From Tenodera sinensis (lineage: Eukaryota; Arthropoda; Insecta; Mantodea; Mantidae), in assembly GCA_030765045.1 (NCBI GenBank), contig CM060970.1, positions 50,851,576 through 50,915,575 on the forward strand: a DNA stretch of 64,000 nt, written 5' to 3'. A program made the translations under genes and the position numbers. The notes below the pieces were generated by a model, which saw nothing but the letters and a program-made list of their open reading frames with translations, was not told the DNA's origin and searched no databases. Below, piece after piece: positions 1-11,249 of this stretch (position 1 is the first letter of the stretch; each line of letters starts with the position of its first letter).

Positions 1-409
1 AAATTAATTTATTAAAAAAGCAAGGCTCACCTGCCTCGTAACCTTTAGTGCATGACCTAGGCCATTGCAAAACAAACAGATCGCCCTCGTTTACTATACA
101 ACCGCAATCAAAATCCTGACTTAGTAGCCATAAACGCCAAAATACACTCAGCACGGCTAGTTCCTCCATAGGACCAACTTCTTCACTGACCTGTGCTCTC
201 TAGTTTTGCTGTTTCAGACTCATCCTTGAGCAACCCCCAGCGAGGCTCATTGTACCAACTGGAAAGACCGGCAAACCGACAAAGAGACGTCATCCTTACC
301 ACTGACAGGCTCGCATGCTTACATGCCAGCATGCCTACTGTCACTAACCGGGGTGCTATTGCGGAACCCGGCCCAGCTTACTGTCTTATCCTAGGCTCCC
401 TCTACTAAC

Positions 410-518
410 CCGAGCATGCTATTAATTGCTAACAGCATGTGCATGGAGAGACGATGTAGCCTCTGTGGATGATCGTCACCGGGGGCGGCGGGTGTGGGGC
501 CGCCCTTAAAAAAAGCAT
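410..518 (+). repeat. Repeat H copy 1: GC-rich retroposon-like tail
   Basis: This block contains GAGACGATGTAGCCTCTGTG and a GC-rich GGCGGGTGTGGGG stretch, and ends in a run of A. The same block recurs at about 14713-14826. A directional repeat ending in an A-run suggests the 3' end of a retroposon on the plus strand. I cannot name the family. Confidence 0.5.
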
Positions 519-659
519 GATATGCCCAAATAATGTGTAAAATGTTGATTACAGCAGGCCAACTCAATGTACGAAATATCACACAGCCATAAAGTTCAGT
601 TGTTCGTATCCAAATAGATCCTTATTTCAGGGTTTATCGTTCCGGAAAGGCCAGGTATG

Positions 660-800
660 CTTATCGAGCGTGTTAGCCCAGGTGGTAACTTCTGTGGCCC
701 GCATTCGGGAGGTCACGGGTTCGACTACCATGACCTACTTTCCTGACCCATGGGTTCTATGCTGGGAAGGATTTCCATATACTCCGTATTTCTTGTCCGT
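660..800 (+). repeat. tRNA-like SINE, family E (copy 1)
   Basis: An A-box-like TAGCCCAGGTGG lies at 674-685 and a B-box-like GGGTTCGACTACC at 717-729, the spacing of an internal RNA polymerase III promoter. The CATTCGGGAGGTC stretch before the B box is shared with the copy at 23020-23160, which supports a dispersed family rather than a tRNA gene. No target-site duplication was identified. Confidence 0.5.
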
Positions 801-955
801 CCATTTTGTTACATTAATCATTTAATTTAGGGGCCGCGAGCGTCGCGGCAGCAGCACGGCGGTGGGAACAAATAGGCTCCGGAAATCTCGTCCCCGGATT
901 TCGCATGACAGATATTCTGTGATCAACATGTCCTTATTCCGCGAAGATTAACAAA

Positions 956-1799
956 TCTGATGTGTTCCACACACATCACTTTCTCTACTCTTGCACCAAC
1001 TATTCTTACAAACTCTTATTCCTATATCTTCATCTTAGTCGAGATAATCATTTACAGAAATTATCGTATTGGTAATTTTCTTGTAGGTGCAAGGAGAATA
1101 TAGGAACACAGTAGGCTTTGAGCGACAGTAAAACCTTTTAAATCTGGTCTCTATATGAAGGTTTTCAAATTCCGCTCTCTTTACACGGTCAAGAGATAAA
1201 AAAGTGCCTTCCATTTGAGAAAAGTTTAAGAATTGCAAAACCCTTGTGTTTTAACGAGATCTACATTTTTTGAATAGTAATATTCATTTAAACTAGCGCT
1301 TACGGTTTACCAGTTACGTAAAGGTCATCAAGAATAAACAGGACCACCTGGACCATAGTCAGAAAATTCAAAATATATATTCAATAAATATCCGAGAAAA
1401 TAAGCTTTCAAAAAATTACCATTTAAGGGTTACTTTAAGGCAGAGGAATTTTTTCGAAATCTTTGGGTTGCATCCTTGAAAGATATTACATTTAAAAACG
1501 AACTTTAGTTTTTAACCGACTTTTCGTTTTTGAGTTATGCTGGTTACACTCACACTCGGTCACACTCGCACTCGGTCACACTCACACTTGGTCACACTCA
1601 CACTCGGTCACACTCACACTCGGTCACACTCACACTCGGTCACACTCACACTCGGTCACACTCACACTCGGTCACACTCGCATACACCTTCAAAAAATCT
1701 TGTCTGGATTCTGGAGACTTCAAAACCTATATCTCGACTTCGAATTTCTGGACTGGATACAATGCTTCCCCTACTTCCTACATGTAGTAGAGAAAGTAA
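956..1799 (-). mobile_element. Family A copy A1 (Helentron-like non-autonomous element)
   Basis: This is a near full-length copy on the minus strand. Its hairpin end is at 956 (TCTGATGTGTTCC, then CACTTTCTCTACTCTTG) and its start end is at about 1799 (AGTAGAGAAAGT). The body aligns by eye with copies at 21048, 51355 and 55118. The internal simple-repeat site is expanded into a 16-bp minisatellite at 1542-1686. There is no coding capacity, and open frames across the minisatellite are by-products of the repeat. Confidence 0.75.
1542..1686. repeat. 16-bp minisatellite inside family A copy A1
   Basis: About nine head-to-tail units of GGTCACACTCACACTC run at a strict 16-bp period, with GG at 1542, 1558, 1574, 1590, 1606, 1622, 1638, 1654 and 1670. 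The array sits at the position where other copies carry TG/CA or GA repeats. Units differ only by single substitutions such as TCGCACTC and CACTTGG. Confidence 0.95.
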
Positions 1800-2256
1800 C
1801 AAGTATGTCCCTTTGCTCACTAAAACTTCCCTTCTTCTGGTTAGAAGTTGATGTATTTTAAAGTCCCTTGTCCAGACAACTTGAATGTCGTTTTTATCAC
1901 ATAGTTTCCGCGTTCGTTTATTCGCTATTTTATGTTCTTTGCGCTTCTTCGATTGCTTATCTATATTACTAAACTAGTTTGTGTTTTCCCCAGCTATGAA
2001 AGTTTATTACATGTCAGCGTCGTCTTTCATTCTTTAGTGGCTTTGTTCTGCGATTAGGTACGGGTTCCCTGATGACAGTGTGTCGCACGGAAATATAAGC
2101 TTATTCACCTCATTTTGTCTGAAATACACATCCTTCAGATCAGTAATCCTTTTCCCATTATGTGCCTTATTTGGTTTCAAGTTTTTCCTTTCTATCATAT
2201 TCCACCTCCCACCGTATATGCTTATACTTTTATTCCCTTTATCCCCAGTTTTTTTT

Positions 2257-2650
2257 TCTCTCTCTCTTCTACGTATAGAAGTAGAGGAAGAATTGTTATC
2301 GACCCAAAAACTCGATGTCGAGCTTTCGCCGAAAGTATGTTTTGAGCACCCCTGAAACGAAAAGCAAGAAAGCCTTTTTTAGAAAGATACGTGTGTATGT
2401 GTGTGAGATTGTGAACAGCATAACTCGAAAACGAAAATTCGGTTAATAACTAAATGTGATATTTAAGTATGATATTTTTAGGGGTGCGACACAAAGATTT
2501 CGAACAACATGTCTCTGCCCCAAAGTAACCTTTACAAGGAAAATTTTACGGAAACCTTTATTTTCTCAAAAATAGCTCTAAAGACTTTGATTAAAATGCC
2601 ATATGTTTAGTATAATTCTATGCCAAATGAAATTTATATTTTGAACTTTT
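2257..2650 (+). mobile_element. Family A copy A2, 3'-truncated
   Basis: The start block is recognisable (AGTAGAGGAAGAATTG, AAACTCGATGTCGAG, TTTTGAGCACCCCTGAA). A short TGTG-rich internal site follows at about 2390-2412, then the ACTCGAAAACGAAAA block and the first part of the body. The copy fades near 2650, so the terminal hairpin is missing. The start end is extended by a TCTC run. Confidence 0.65.
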
Positions 2651-5600
2651 GTTGTGTTTACTTAGTTTTGCATAAATGTATAGTAAGATGTTACCACCTG
2701 AGTCATCCCTCTCGAAGTTAGTTTCTTTAATTTTCCTCTGGATTGGTTCCTTTATGTTTCTTTTGATCTAATAAGGTGCATAAAATTATACTTTTCCCAT
2801 TGCTTTCTGGCACAGGAAACAATTAGCAACGTCTGAAGGGAAGACCTTTACTGCATGTGAATATGTAAATAATAAAATATTCATACACCTTTATTTCCAA
2901 TGATTAAACAGTTCTTTTTTTTTCAATAGCAAATTTTTCTGATTCAATATAGCATTTCTGCAGTTTACCCACTAAAAGAAATAAAATACGTCTTTTATTA
3001 TGACTAACGAGCTTTTGTCTCAAAGGCTCAAAATGGTACAAAACAGTAGTTAAATTTGAAGATTTAGGTTAGATCGCTAGATCTGAAGGCACTGAGAATT
3101 ACTGAAATGCTAAGACCAGGCCTCTTAGGATGCATGCACCGGTGCACTGCACGACGCAAGGTGCAAAATGTGACTATGTCCTTTCCTTACGTTTGTCTCG
3201 TTCGCTTTGCCGTACCTCCTTTCTTCATTTTCATCACTGTTTTTTCCTCACTGCTTAATTTTACCTACAATGGTATTGTTAAACTGGTTTGTTTTTTTAT
3301 GAACAAATGGTTTTTTTTTTTTTTTTTTTTTTTTCCAGATCTAGAAAGCTGAAGTGCAAACCACATTTTTGGATACAGATGCAACAACTTTAATTTTTTC
3401 TTTTTAGAATCCCTTGTGATTTCACCATATGCTTTGTCTGTACTCTATTATACCATCTTTCAGCAGATAATTTTCTTACACACGCAATTATACCATACAT
3501 GAGGCATTTGGTTTTATTGTCACGATTTTCCCCACTCTGCTTTAAATGTACTTTCGGTATTCTTTGGAGAAAGTTGCTCCAATATTGAGTAGTTATATTG
3601 GAAGTATCTATTTCCACTGATAAGCAAACTATCTATCAAGCAAATAGTGTCGTTTGTTCGCCTTGCAGCGCGCGGATTGAGCCGAACTTCACCGAGTCAC
3701 CACGATGCACGGTGCAAGGAACCTTTGCACCATGGATTGCACCCTGTGCGATTTTAAGCTTTGAGGGGTGCTGTGAAAAAGTTATTTGTGTCCATTTAAA
3801 TGTTTACAGGGTCCACGGAGCCCATTGGCATCTAACGTATCTTCTGGAGGTGGTATCGGATGACATGTTGCATTTAAAAATCCTGCGATTTTCCAGGAAG
3901 AATAGGCATGGGTGGTGAAGGTTGCGCTTTCAAGCATGTAGTTTAATTAAACATGATTGGAAGTGCGATCTTACACCAAACACGCTCCAAGTACAACCAC
4001 ACTTCCTTCAGTGGTTCTGCATGACAGAATGTATCCTTATTTTGCATTTAACTTGTCTTTGTGGGTATGTTTTAACAGTAACTATTGTTGCATAATCACG
4101 TGCCATAAACTTATAATCTTTAAATATGAAGTTTATGATAGACGGTAATCAATCTGAAATTTTCCTGATTACACTCCTGTGGTGTGATCACCTAAGGGAT
4201 GAGATGAAATTTGGCAGAAATAATCGAGCATTTTAAAAATTAGTTGTAATACCAAAAAAGCTACTTTTGACCCTTAAGTTTCAGTTACTAATTGTTTTTG
4301 CTCTCTTACGCCCTTTAAATTTTCAACATGTGAAAACGCTCAGGAGCAGACATGGGGAAGAGGGATGATAGTAGCTAGTAGGTGTTAGAAAAATCATTTT
4401 TAAATTATTAAAATCTTTCCGAAAATTATAAGAGCGTAAATGTATCTGCATAAAATTTACAAAACACGTACCTATAACTTTGTGGTAGGGCAGCATTAGG
4501 GAATTTTTTTAAAGATTTAAAACTTTCTCCTATACATACCCTTAAACCCAATTCTTGCAATATTTCACGAAAAAATGATTCTCGTATTTCAGGGTATTTG
4601 CACTCGAATTTATATTTTTAGGCTGAATAGGCATCGAGAACCCCAAACTTCAGACCTACACGAACGTGGGGCGTGGGGGAAGAATCCGTGCTTACAGGTT
4701 TGTAATGAAGTAAATGTGTAAGCACGGATTTCACCTTCAAGTTGTCACCATCTACAAGACACCTGCAAGTTTTTCAAGAAACCATATCCTCTGAAGAATG
4801 GATTACATCAAGTTTCATAAAATGGTAAAGTCAGAGCGAGCATGGATTCGGAGCAGTGGTTTGCTAGCTACGCTTAAGGAAATATATTAATTTACTGTCT
4901 TGGTAATGCATGATGTTTATCTTAGGTGATCCACACCAGACCGCTACCTCTGATCACTTATTTCTAAGCATTACTTCAACCCAGGCACCTGCAGGAGCGG
5001 TGGGCGACAGAACGCTCCAAGAGCTTGCTTGCCGAGCAGCGACAGGTCATGTCACAGCAGTGGATAGCAGTGGGGGCACAGTATTTGGCACAGCAATACA
5101 TCTATATGTATTCTTGATGAAAATCTTAATGCAGTGCTTAGAATCAAAGCACCACAAAATATCTCCCCTAATATTCATAGGCTGGTCAACAGAAAACTAA
5201 CAACAAAATATTGAATGTAAGTTGCAGTTTAATGTTCTTGTATTTTATATTGTATATAAGTTACTTATTCATAATTTCTCATCAGTTACACCCTTAACTG
5301 TACTAATTGTGTTCTCTGTCCTGGGTTTTTATATCGTGAAGTATAATGTTCCTGTTATGTTTTGCTGATTAAGTTGTTTATCTATAGGTATAAAATAATT
5401 TAATTTTTCAACTACATAGACACATTGAAAATATTCTGTTACAAGTGTAATACAGAAATATGTATAATAAATTGTCTGACAAATTCGAATAAACATGTTT
5501 GTAATTACATATATGCATTTTGTAATGCTATAACTATAGAATATTGATTCACTGTTAATAGACTTCCAGGTTAATTTGCCCTGCTGTATAGTTATTCGGT

Positions 5601-5660
5601 CATCAATAAAGTACCCCGCTGACCTAACTCGAGAGCCGCGCTGAGGCTCTAAGCCAGCAG
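2651..5660. other. AT-rich sequence without a recognised gene
   Basis: Stop codons are frequent in all frames and no protein family is recognisable. The stretch holds a 26-base T run at about 3309-3334 and a strong hairpin at 4683-4730, listed separately. The open frame at 3598-3918 (106 codons) resembles nothing I know and is probably chance. Confidence 0.5.
4683..4730. other. Hairpin with 14-bp perfect stem
   Basis: AATCCGTGCTTACA at 4683-4696 is followed after 20 bases by its exact reverse complement at 4717-4730. It could be the relic of a small inverted-repeat element. No U-run terminator or coding neighbour gives it a known role. Confidence 0.6.
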
Positions 5661-5661
5661 T

Positions 5662-5745
5662 GAGCCAGAGGAAGGCTGGATCAGGCAAACTCTGATGTTG
5701 CCTGAGCCAGAGGAAGGCTGGATCAGGCAAAATCTCATGTTGCCT
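5662..5745. repeat. Two-copy 42-bp tandem duplication
   Basis: Two adjacent 42-bp units (5662-5703 and 5704-5745) begin GAGCCAGAGGAAGGCTGG and differ at a few positions (CTCTGATG versus ATCTCATG). The units are richer in GC than the surroundings. Because 42 is a multiple of three, a minus-strand open frame passes through both and produces a repeated peptide, which is not evidence of a gene. Confidence 0.9.
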
Positions 5746-5749
5746 GCTT

Positions 5750-7250
5750 TAACCAGTTCCACAAAACCGGCCCGAGTTATCATAGGTAAGTGAAAATACT
5801 ATTGGAGTAAACTCTTGTATCTTAGGTTTAGCCCCACAGCTGTAGTCTAAAATGTCTTTAACGCTCAAGCTTTTACAGAATCTGGTGCAAAGTTGTTGGT
5901 CCCAGCACTCTCATTCTTATGATGCCGTCCACCCCGGAACCTAACAGCTCTATCATCTGATAGCACTCTCCTCTTGACATCCTATTTGGTAAGAACTACC
6001 AAAGGTGCGCTACAATGCTTTATTACGAGCTATAGGAATTTCTAAGCACTAAAGTCAGGACGAAAAGAAATTAGGTTATACGTGCACTCGTTCTCTGTAT
6101 CTGTCATTAATTATTAAAACAGAGGTGTCCAAACTAGAAGGCAATCGGGCATAAGATATGAGGTAGCGGCAAGGCCGATGGGTATTTACAAAACCAAATT
6201 CTGTAAACTGGGTTTTAATTAACAAAATTTACATAGCAATACAAGATCATGTGGTGCTTGAACAAGCTAAGTATCTACTCGGTTGATTTCTAAAGTCTAT
6301 TTTCAATGAAACCTCGTAGCACAATTCTGGATGGAATACAATACTTTCTGCATTTACTATCCCGTGGGGGATGGGTTCCTACCCCTTCAGCTCCTGTGTT
6401 ACAAGCGCTGCTGATCCGTAGCACTGACTCGTGGCACTTCTGACATTAGGAGAAGTAATAGGTCGAAGTTGAGCATTAGAGCCCTTTCCAATAGGGAGCT
6501 GTTCGGATTGGGTTTGACTCGGCGGGGCATTGTGTTCCCGAAATTCATGAAACATTGGATACGCTAGGCTATATGACCAGGTGGGGTTGTGAGATGCTCC
6601 TAGAATCACTGGCACAAGCCTGATTAGCTGGTAGCTGGTGCACTAGATCGCTGGCGGCCTCAAGTTTATTAGTAGCCTTTCCGGATGAGTGAAGTGCGTA
6701 AGTGGCGTATCCACTTCCACTCTGTGTGAAAGCTTTCTATGAAACAAGATACTGCACCAAGAAGATGGCCACGAAGAAGTTACGACTTCTCGCTGGAGGT
6801 TAAGGGACAGCTTACGGTATGTACGTGGTAAATAAATAAAAAGGGACGAATCTGTACGATATAGGCCTAAAAACAAATTTTTTCATGGGGTAAGTTTATT
6901 ACCTCATTTCTTGCCAGCGGTGTAAAAACGTGAAGCATATTACTTAGGCCAGAATATTAAACTGTTTAATACATGTAGGTTTTCCATCAACAAAAAATGA
7001 GAAATCCCATTTTTTCGTTTCAGTTAATTTGCTATTTTATAATTGGAATAAGGACTAAGAGACTATACATATCACAAAAAATTTGTTTTGCAGGTATGTT
7101 TGCAGTCGGTAATGGGTGTTCGAGGTATCGATGATAACCTTGTTCAGCAAGACTGCATAACTTGCTTGTTGCAGACTGAATGGAGCAGTCAAGACATTTG
7201 TGGTAATGTTTTCATAAAACACCACCCATAGTCAGCTGGTAAGTTGGAAA
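5750..7250. other. Unassigned AT-rich stretch
   Basis: No gene or named repeat was recognised. CAGAGGTGTCCAAACT at about 6120 resembles a hAT-type terminal motif, but no matching inverted end was found nearby. Minus-strand frames at 6379-6615 and 6643-6876 show no family resemblance. Confidence 0.4.
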
Positions 7251-7330
7251 TGGTAGCTCAATTAGAGGAGCCCCGCGTGAAGCGGAAGATCCGTGGTTCA
7301 TATCCCGGCTATGGCATAGAATTTTTCAGT
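7250..7330 (+). repeat. tRNA-like fragment (possible SINE head)
   Basis: TGGTAGCTCAATTAGAGG (from 7251) resembles a tRNA A box, and GTGGTTCATATCCCG (7292-7306) a B box with one mismatch. The body downstream is not shared with other repeats here, so this may be an old SINE head or a tRNA pseudogene. Confidence 0.35.
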
Positions 7331-7502
7331 CCTGATTCTACCCTTAAAAAACCACGCCAGCACGCGGCCTGTATGTTTAAAACCTTTAGTAATTGAATTT
7401 AAGAATACTTTGTTTCGGGAATCAAACAAAGATTCTCTATGCAACTTTCCTATATTTCAAACCTGGAGGCAATTTTTTTATCAAGTTTTTCAGTGCTGAA
7501 GT

Positions 7503-7645
7503 ATTATTCTTGTATTATTATTATTGTTATTGTTATCATCATGATCCTTATCACGATCATTATTATAATTACTTTTATTATTACTACTATTATTACCATT
7601 ATTACCCTTATTACCATTATTATTATTACTATTATTACTACCTTT
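7503..7645. repeat. Impure TTA/ATC trinucleotide microsatellite
   Basis: A long imperfect run of ATT, TAT, ATC and ACC triplets. It creates long low-complexity open frames on both strands (Ile- or Tyr-rich), which should not be read as proteins. Confidence 0.9.
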
Positions 7646-8148
7646 CTTTCAGACGACATGCATATTGCCCAGATGACAACTCCATGTATTTTTCTGATGT
7701 TACATAAAAATAGCAAAGGTTAGTTTATTAATTTTTAACTTTCAGCTGGATAAATGCAGCTTTGATAATAACTAAACTGAACTTGTATATCCAATTTCCT
7801 ACAGGAATAAGGATTTTCCTAAGGTGGAAACAGCGAGATCCGCAAAGCACAAAAGAAACATCTAAGGCAGGCGTGGGTTGGAAGCAATACTTGCATAGTT
7901 GCAATAAATGATCGCTGTGCATGTATTGCTTCTGCTCCCAAGTCCGTCACTATCAACCATACCACTGATGACTTGGTGTAAAATCGTTTCTTACGAGGTC
8001 ATGTCATAGCCATAAGATATGATGTTGACGAAATAGTATATGTCACAAAAGGCAAGGCAATCAGATTTTAATTAGAAAATTGAACGTGACTGGCACAAAT
8101 TAGTATGTACTGATATAAAATATATTAAGAAAACTGGTGATCTACATA

Positions 8149-8521
8149 ACGTTTAGAGGCCGCCTCCGTAGCGCAGCTGGCAGCGCGCTTGCCTGTGGCG
8201 CGGAGGACCCGGGTTCGATCCCCGGTACCAGCATGGGGATTTTATCCCCTCTGGGAGGTCTGGCACGGGGTGCACTCAGCCTCGTTAGGTCCCGGGGGGA
8301 CCAATTGAGGAGCTACTTGATGGAGAAGTAGCGGCCCCAGGTCGAGAAGACCGCATAACTGGCCGGGAGGGCTCGGGGCGCTGACCACGTCCCACCCTCC
8401 AGTACTGCACCTCACCAATGACGCCTGTAGTGGGCAGAGGTGGGGGACGCAGCGGCTGGGCGGTAGGCCTTGGCCCTTCGTGGGCTGTCGCGCGGGGTTT
8501 ACATTTACAAGCACGTTTAGA
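8149..8521 (+). mobile_element. SINE-A copy 1, full length with target-site duplication
   Basis: The tRNA-derived head has an A-box region at TAGCGCAGCTGG and a B box GGGTTCGATCCCC. It is followed by an unrelated GC-rich body of about 280 bases and a short TTTACATTTACAA tail. ACGTTTAGA flanks the body at 8149-8157 and 8513-8521, a 9-bp target-site duplication typical of LINE-driven retroposition. SINEs are transcribed by RNA polymerase III from the internal boxes and borrow a LINE enzyme. Related copies lie at 9503, 24045 and 62232. The peptide frames inside it are not genes. Confidence 0.88.
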
Positions 8522-9487
8522 TCAGTAAGCAGTACTGAAATAAGTTCTACACAAATCGGATTCAGTAAGACTTGGGACCATCTCTCTTAGGGGGTCTCGC
8601 AATGGATGAGGGATGTTTACTAACTAATGAACTGCTACTGATAGTTGCAATACGGGGCTGTAATGGGGGACAAGAAAAGTTGGGGTAGAGGCTAGGCACA
8701 CCTGGTCGCGTAGGAAAGCCAAGTTTTAGTTTTTTATAGAATTATCTTAATGTCTTTTATGGAAAACATACCTATCAAAATAGTCCTAAACATGTTTGTC
8801 TATTGCACTATAACACAGTTGCTGCTTTCAAATGAAATATTTTCTTCTAATACCTATGCAATAAACATCTTTCTTGTGTTGCATTACAATTTAATTACAT
8901 TTCTGTGAATTTGCACAGTTTCTGAAATTTGTCGAACTGTGTTACCAGCTTACCATAGACCAATAATCTGGCCACGTGATGTGTGCGATACGCTGTGTAT
9001 CAAACAACAATTTAGTACTCCATCAGAAGTAATCAATACCTCTCTTTCATACCGACGTGTTATTGGTTATAACTATGGCCAGCCAGTAGATTGAATACTG
9101 CTGTCATTGGAGAGGGGTAAAGAAGAGGAAGCTACGAAGACCTCGTTACATAATCATGATACCCTTGCATTTTACTAAATTAGCTTTCCGTACAAATGAG
9201 TGTTAAATGACTAACTTGAGTACAGAATGAAGGATTTCTAACCTAATTTTTGGTAAGCTGGAAATTGTTTTGACCGTAAGCAAGTATTGAACTTTTGTCA
9301 ATAAATCCATTTTGCTATTCACATTTATCTCCATTTCATGTCTATCAAAGAATAACTGTTTCCTCCTTTACCGGCCAGGAGTTTGGTTTTACGAAAATGG
9401 AATGACATATTACTGGGATGTATTTAATTTGTTTGATCCCATCAATATACCAATAATATTGAGAAAACCACTTGACACTTTTTAATT
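8522..9487. other. Unassigned AT-rich stretch between two SINE-A copies
   Basis: No gene or recognisable repeat seen. Stops are frequent in all frames. Confidence 0.4.
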
Positions 9488-9867
9488 TCTCTAATATGTA
9501 CTAACAACTAAACTAAGTCCCGGCACTACACCCCATGGAGAGCCAAGCCTTACCGCCCAACCGCTGCGTCCCCCACCTGCCCACTACAGGCGTCATTGGT
9601 GGGGTGCAGTATTGGAGGGTGGTACGTGGTCAGCGTTCCGATCCCTCCCGGCAAGTTATGCGGTCTTCACGACCTGGGGCCGCTACTTTTCTATAAAGTA
9701 GCTCCTCAGTTGGTCCCTCCGGAACCTAACGAGGCTGAGTGCACCCCATGCCAGACCTCCCAGAGGGTATAAAATCCCCATGCTGGTACCGGAGATCGAA
9801 CCCGGTCCTTTGTGCCAGAGGCAAGCGCGCTACCAACTGCACTAAGGAGGCGTCTCTAATATGTACT
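9488..9867 (-). mobile_element. SINE-A copy 2 with 15-bp target-site duplication
   Basis: This is a minus-strand copy of the SINE at 8158. Its head (GCCTCCTTAGTGCAGTTGG read on the minus strand) and B box GGGTTCGATCTCC lie near 9852, and its tail is near 9503. TCTCTAATATGTACT occurs at 9488-9502 and again at 9853-9867, an exact 15-bp target-site duplication. Substitutions relative to copy 1 are scattered. It lies just upstream of family A copy A3. Confidence 0.92.
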
Positions 9868-9879
9868 TATAATAATTAC

Positions 9880-10310
9880 AGTAAGTATATATTTCATTCT
9901 AAAAATTTGATATCAGATTTCACCGGAAAACATGTTTTGAGCCTACTTGAATTCCACGCCATAAGAAGGTAGGTTTAGAAAAACGTATACTTAAATAGCA
10001 GAACTTTTATTTAAGTTTTCCATATTCGAAAGATGCGACAGCAAGGTTTTCAAGAAAATCCTCCCACCACAAACAACACATGACACTGAAAATATTTTAA
10101 AATTGTTTTCGTAAAAATAATGAACTATTTTAATTAAAGTGATATTTGTAATATATTTTCATAACACATTAAATGCATATCCTTCTTAATAGCTTCAGTA
10201 GTCCTCTTCATTCTGCATGACTTATGTACAGTTGGTAAACTGTACAAGATAGACAAAATCTTACTACACGAAAATGTTGGTCCCAAAGCACGATTTTATA
10301 GGCATACTAG
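9880..10310 (+). mobile_element. Family A copy A3, partial
   Basis: The start block is degraded but readable (AGTAAGTATATATTTCATTC, TTTCACCGGAAAACATG, TTTTGAGCC). Later come the CTTCATTCTGCATGAC and GGTAAACTGTACAAGATAGAC blocks of the body. It has the CATTCTG subtype rather than TTTACTCTGG. The end hairpin was not found. Confidence 0.6.
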
Positions 10311-10699
10311 AACAGTATAAATAAAGGACAATTTTTAGAATGTAACACATTTGATTTTGTTCTTAAGCTTTAACTATATCTATATTGTTTGTTAATGTTT
10401 TGTAGGGAATTATTACGTCCTGTTTCAGATTTTCACAGTGAAGGTGCACGAAGATGAAGAATCTGCATAAGCAGGATGTGAGATAGAGACCGTACTTTCA
10501 CGGATATAATACGTTATTTATCTGTGCAGGTACTGTTTCTAATCTCACACCTGTCATTGCCTTCAGTGCCACTGGCGATAGCTGTGCGAAGCTGTTTGTA
10601 CTATGTTACAATTACCCTAACCTAACAACTTCACGTGAACATTGGAAGTTAAGAGTCGTCTTCTATCAGTGTTGTTGTACTGCAATAACTGCATCTCGA

Positions 10700-10800
10700 A
10701 CACCACAATGTGTAGAGAACTTGGTTACATGTGATTCCGGAATTATTGACTGCTAAGATTAATAATTTTATAAAGAAATTATAGTCTTCTTTCTTCTTCC
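10700..10800 (+). repeat. Repeat G fragment
   Basis: AAGATTAATAATTTTATAAAG after GGAATTATTGACTGC matches the stretch at about 39865-39905, which continues into the longer repeat shared with 57740-58040. Family unknown. Confidence 0.45.
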
Positions 10801-10967
10801 ACAAGGCATAAGCCTGACGACCTCAAATAGAACACTATCTTTTCCTTCCTACTTGACAATATCCTCTGGGTTCATAATTTAATAAAAATTTTGGTATTCG
10901 TGTCTCTCGCTTCCTTAATTTATTTCATTTATTATTTTTTGTCGTTAATTTTTTCATTTAGATTATA

Positions 10968-11190
10968 TAACTTTTTTTTTAGTTTCTTCATTTCTTTGTT
11001 TATACAGAAGGGTATATCCAGATGCTGCTTCAATTCTTTTCCAGTCTGTCCTACTCACGTTCCAGTTTTCATTTCCTTGTACTGCCATTGGCACTGTCAT
11101 TACTTTCTAAAATGTCTTTTGAGTTTCCTTTGGCGTCTTGTTTTTCAATGTTGTGCGCATTGTTTGGTTCATTTTCTTAAGTTATTGAAT
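10968..11190 (-). pseudogene. LINE reverse-transcriptase C-terminal relic (L2)
   Basis: Read on the minus strand, one frame runs about 70 codons with a single internal stop. It gives MNQTMRTTLKNKTPKET, then VPMAVQGNENWNVSRTDW, KRIEAA and SGYTLLYKQRNEE. This matches the usual order in the C-terminal part of insect non-LTR retrotransposon proteins: a basic segment, then a PTLLYGSENW-type motif, IEAAEM, and RNE/DIR. The half-dozen residues normally between EAA and GYT are missing, so a small in-frame deletion is likely. The catalytic YADD part of the reverse transcriptase is absent. The plus-strand frame here (10891-11241) is T-rich shadow sequence. Confidence 0.7.
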
Positions 11191-11249
11191 TTTATACTCA
11201 GGTCTTCGCTTTTCCTATATGACGTACTAAAAGCCATATAATTATACCT

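Noticed and set aside
1542..1686. CRISPR-like array
   Set aside because: Units are contiguous without unique spacers, and the context is eukaryotic.
1530..1851. Ser/His/Thr-rich repeat protein
   Set aside because: Overlapping frames over the 16-bp minisatellite; 16 is not a multiple of three, so frames rotate through the same DNA.
6115..6160. hAT-type terminus (CAGAGGTGTCCAAACT)
   Set aside because: No inverted partner or 8-bp flanking duplication was found within a plausible distance. The same applies to CAGTGGTGTCCAACC near 61988.
8158..8232. Functional tRNA gene
   Set aside because: A and B boxes are good but the acceptor ends do not pair, and the unit is the head of a SINE with a target-site duplication enclosing a 355-bp element.
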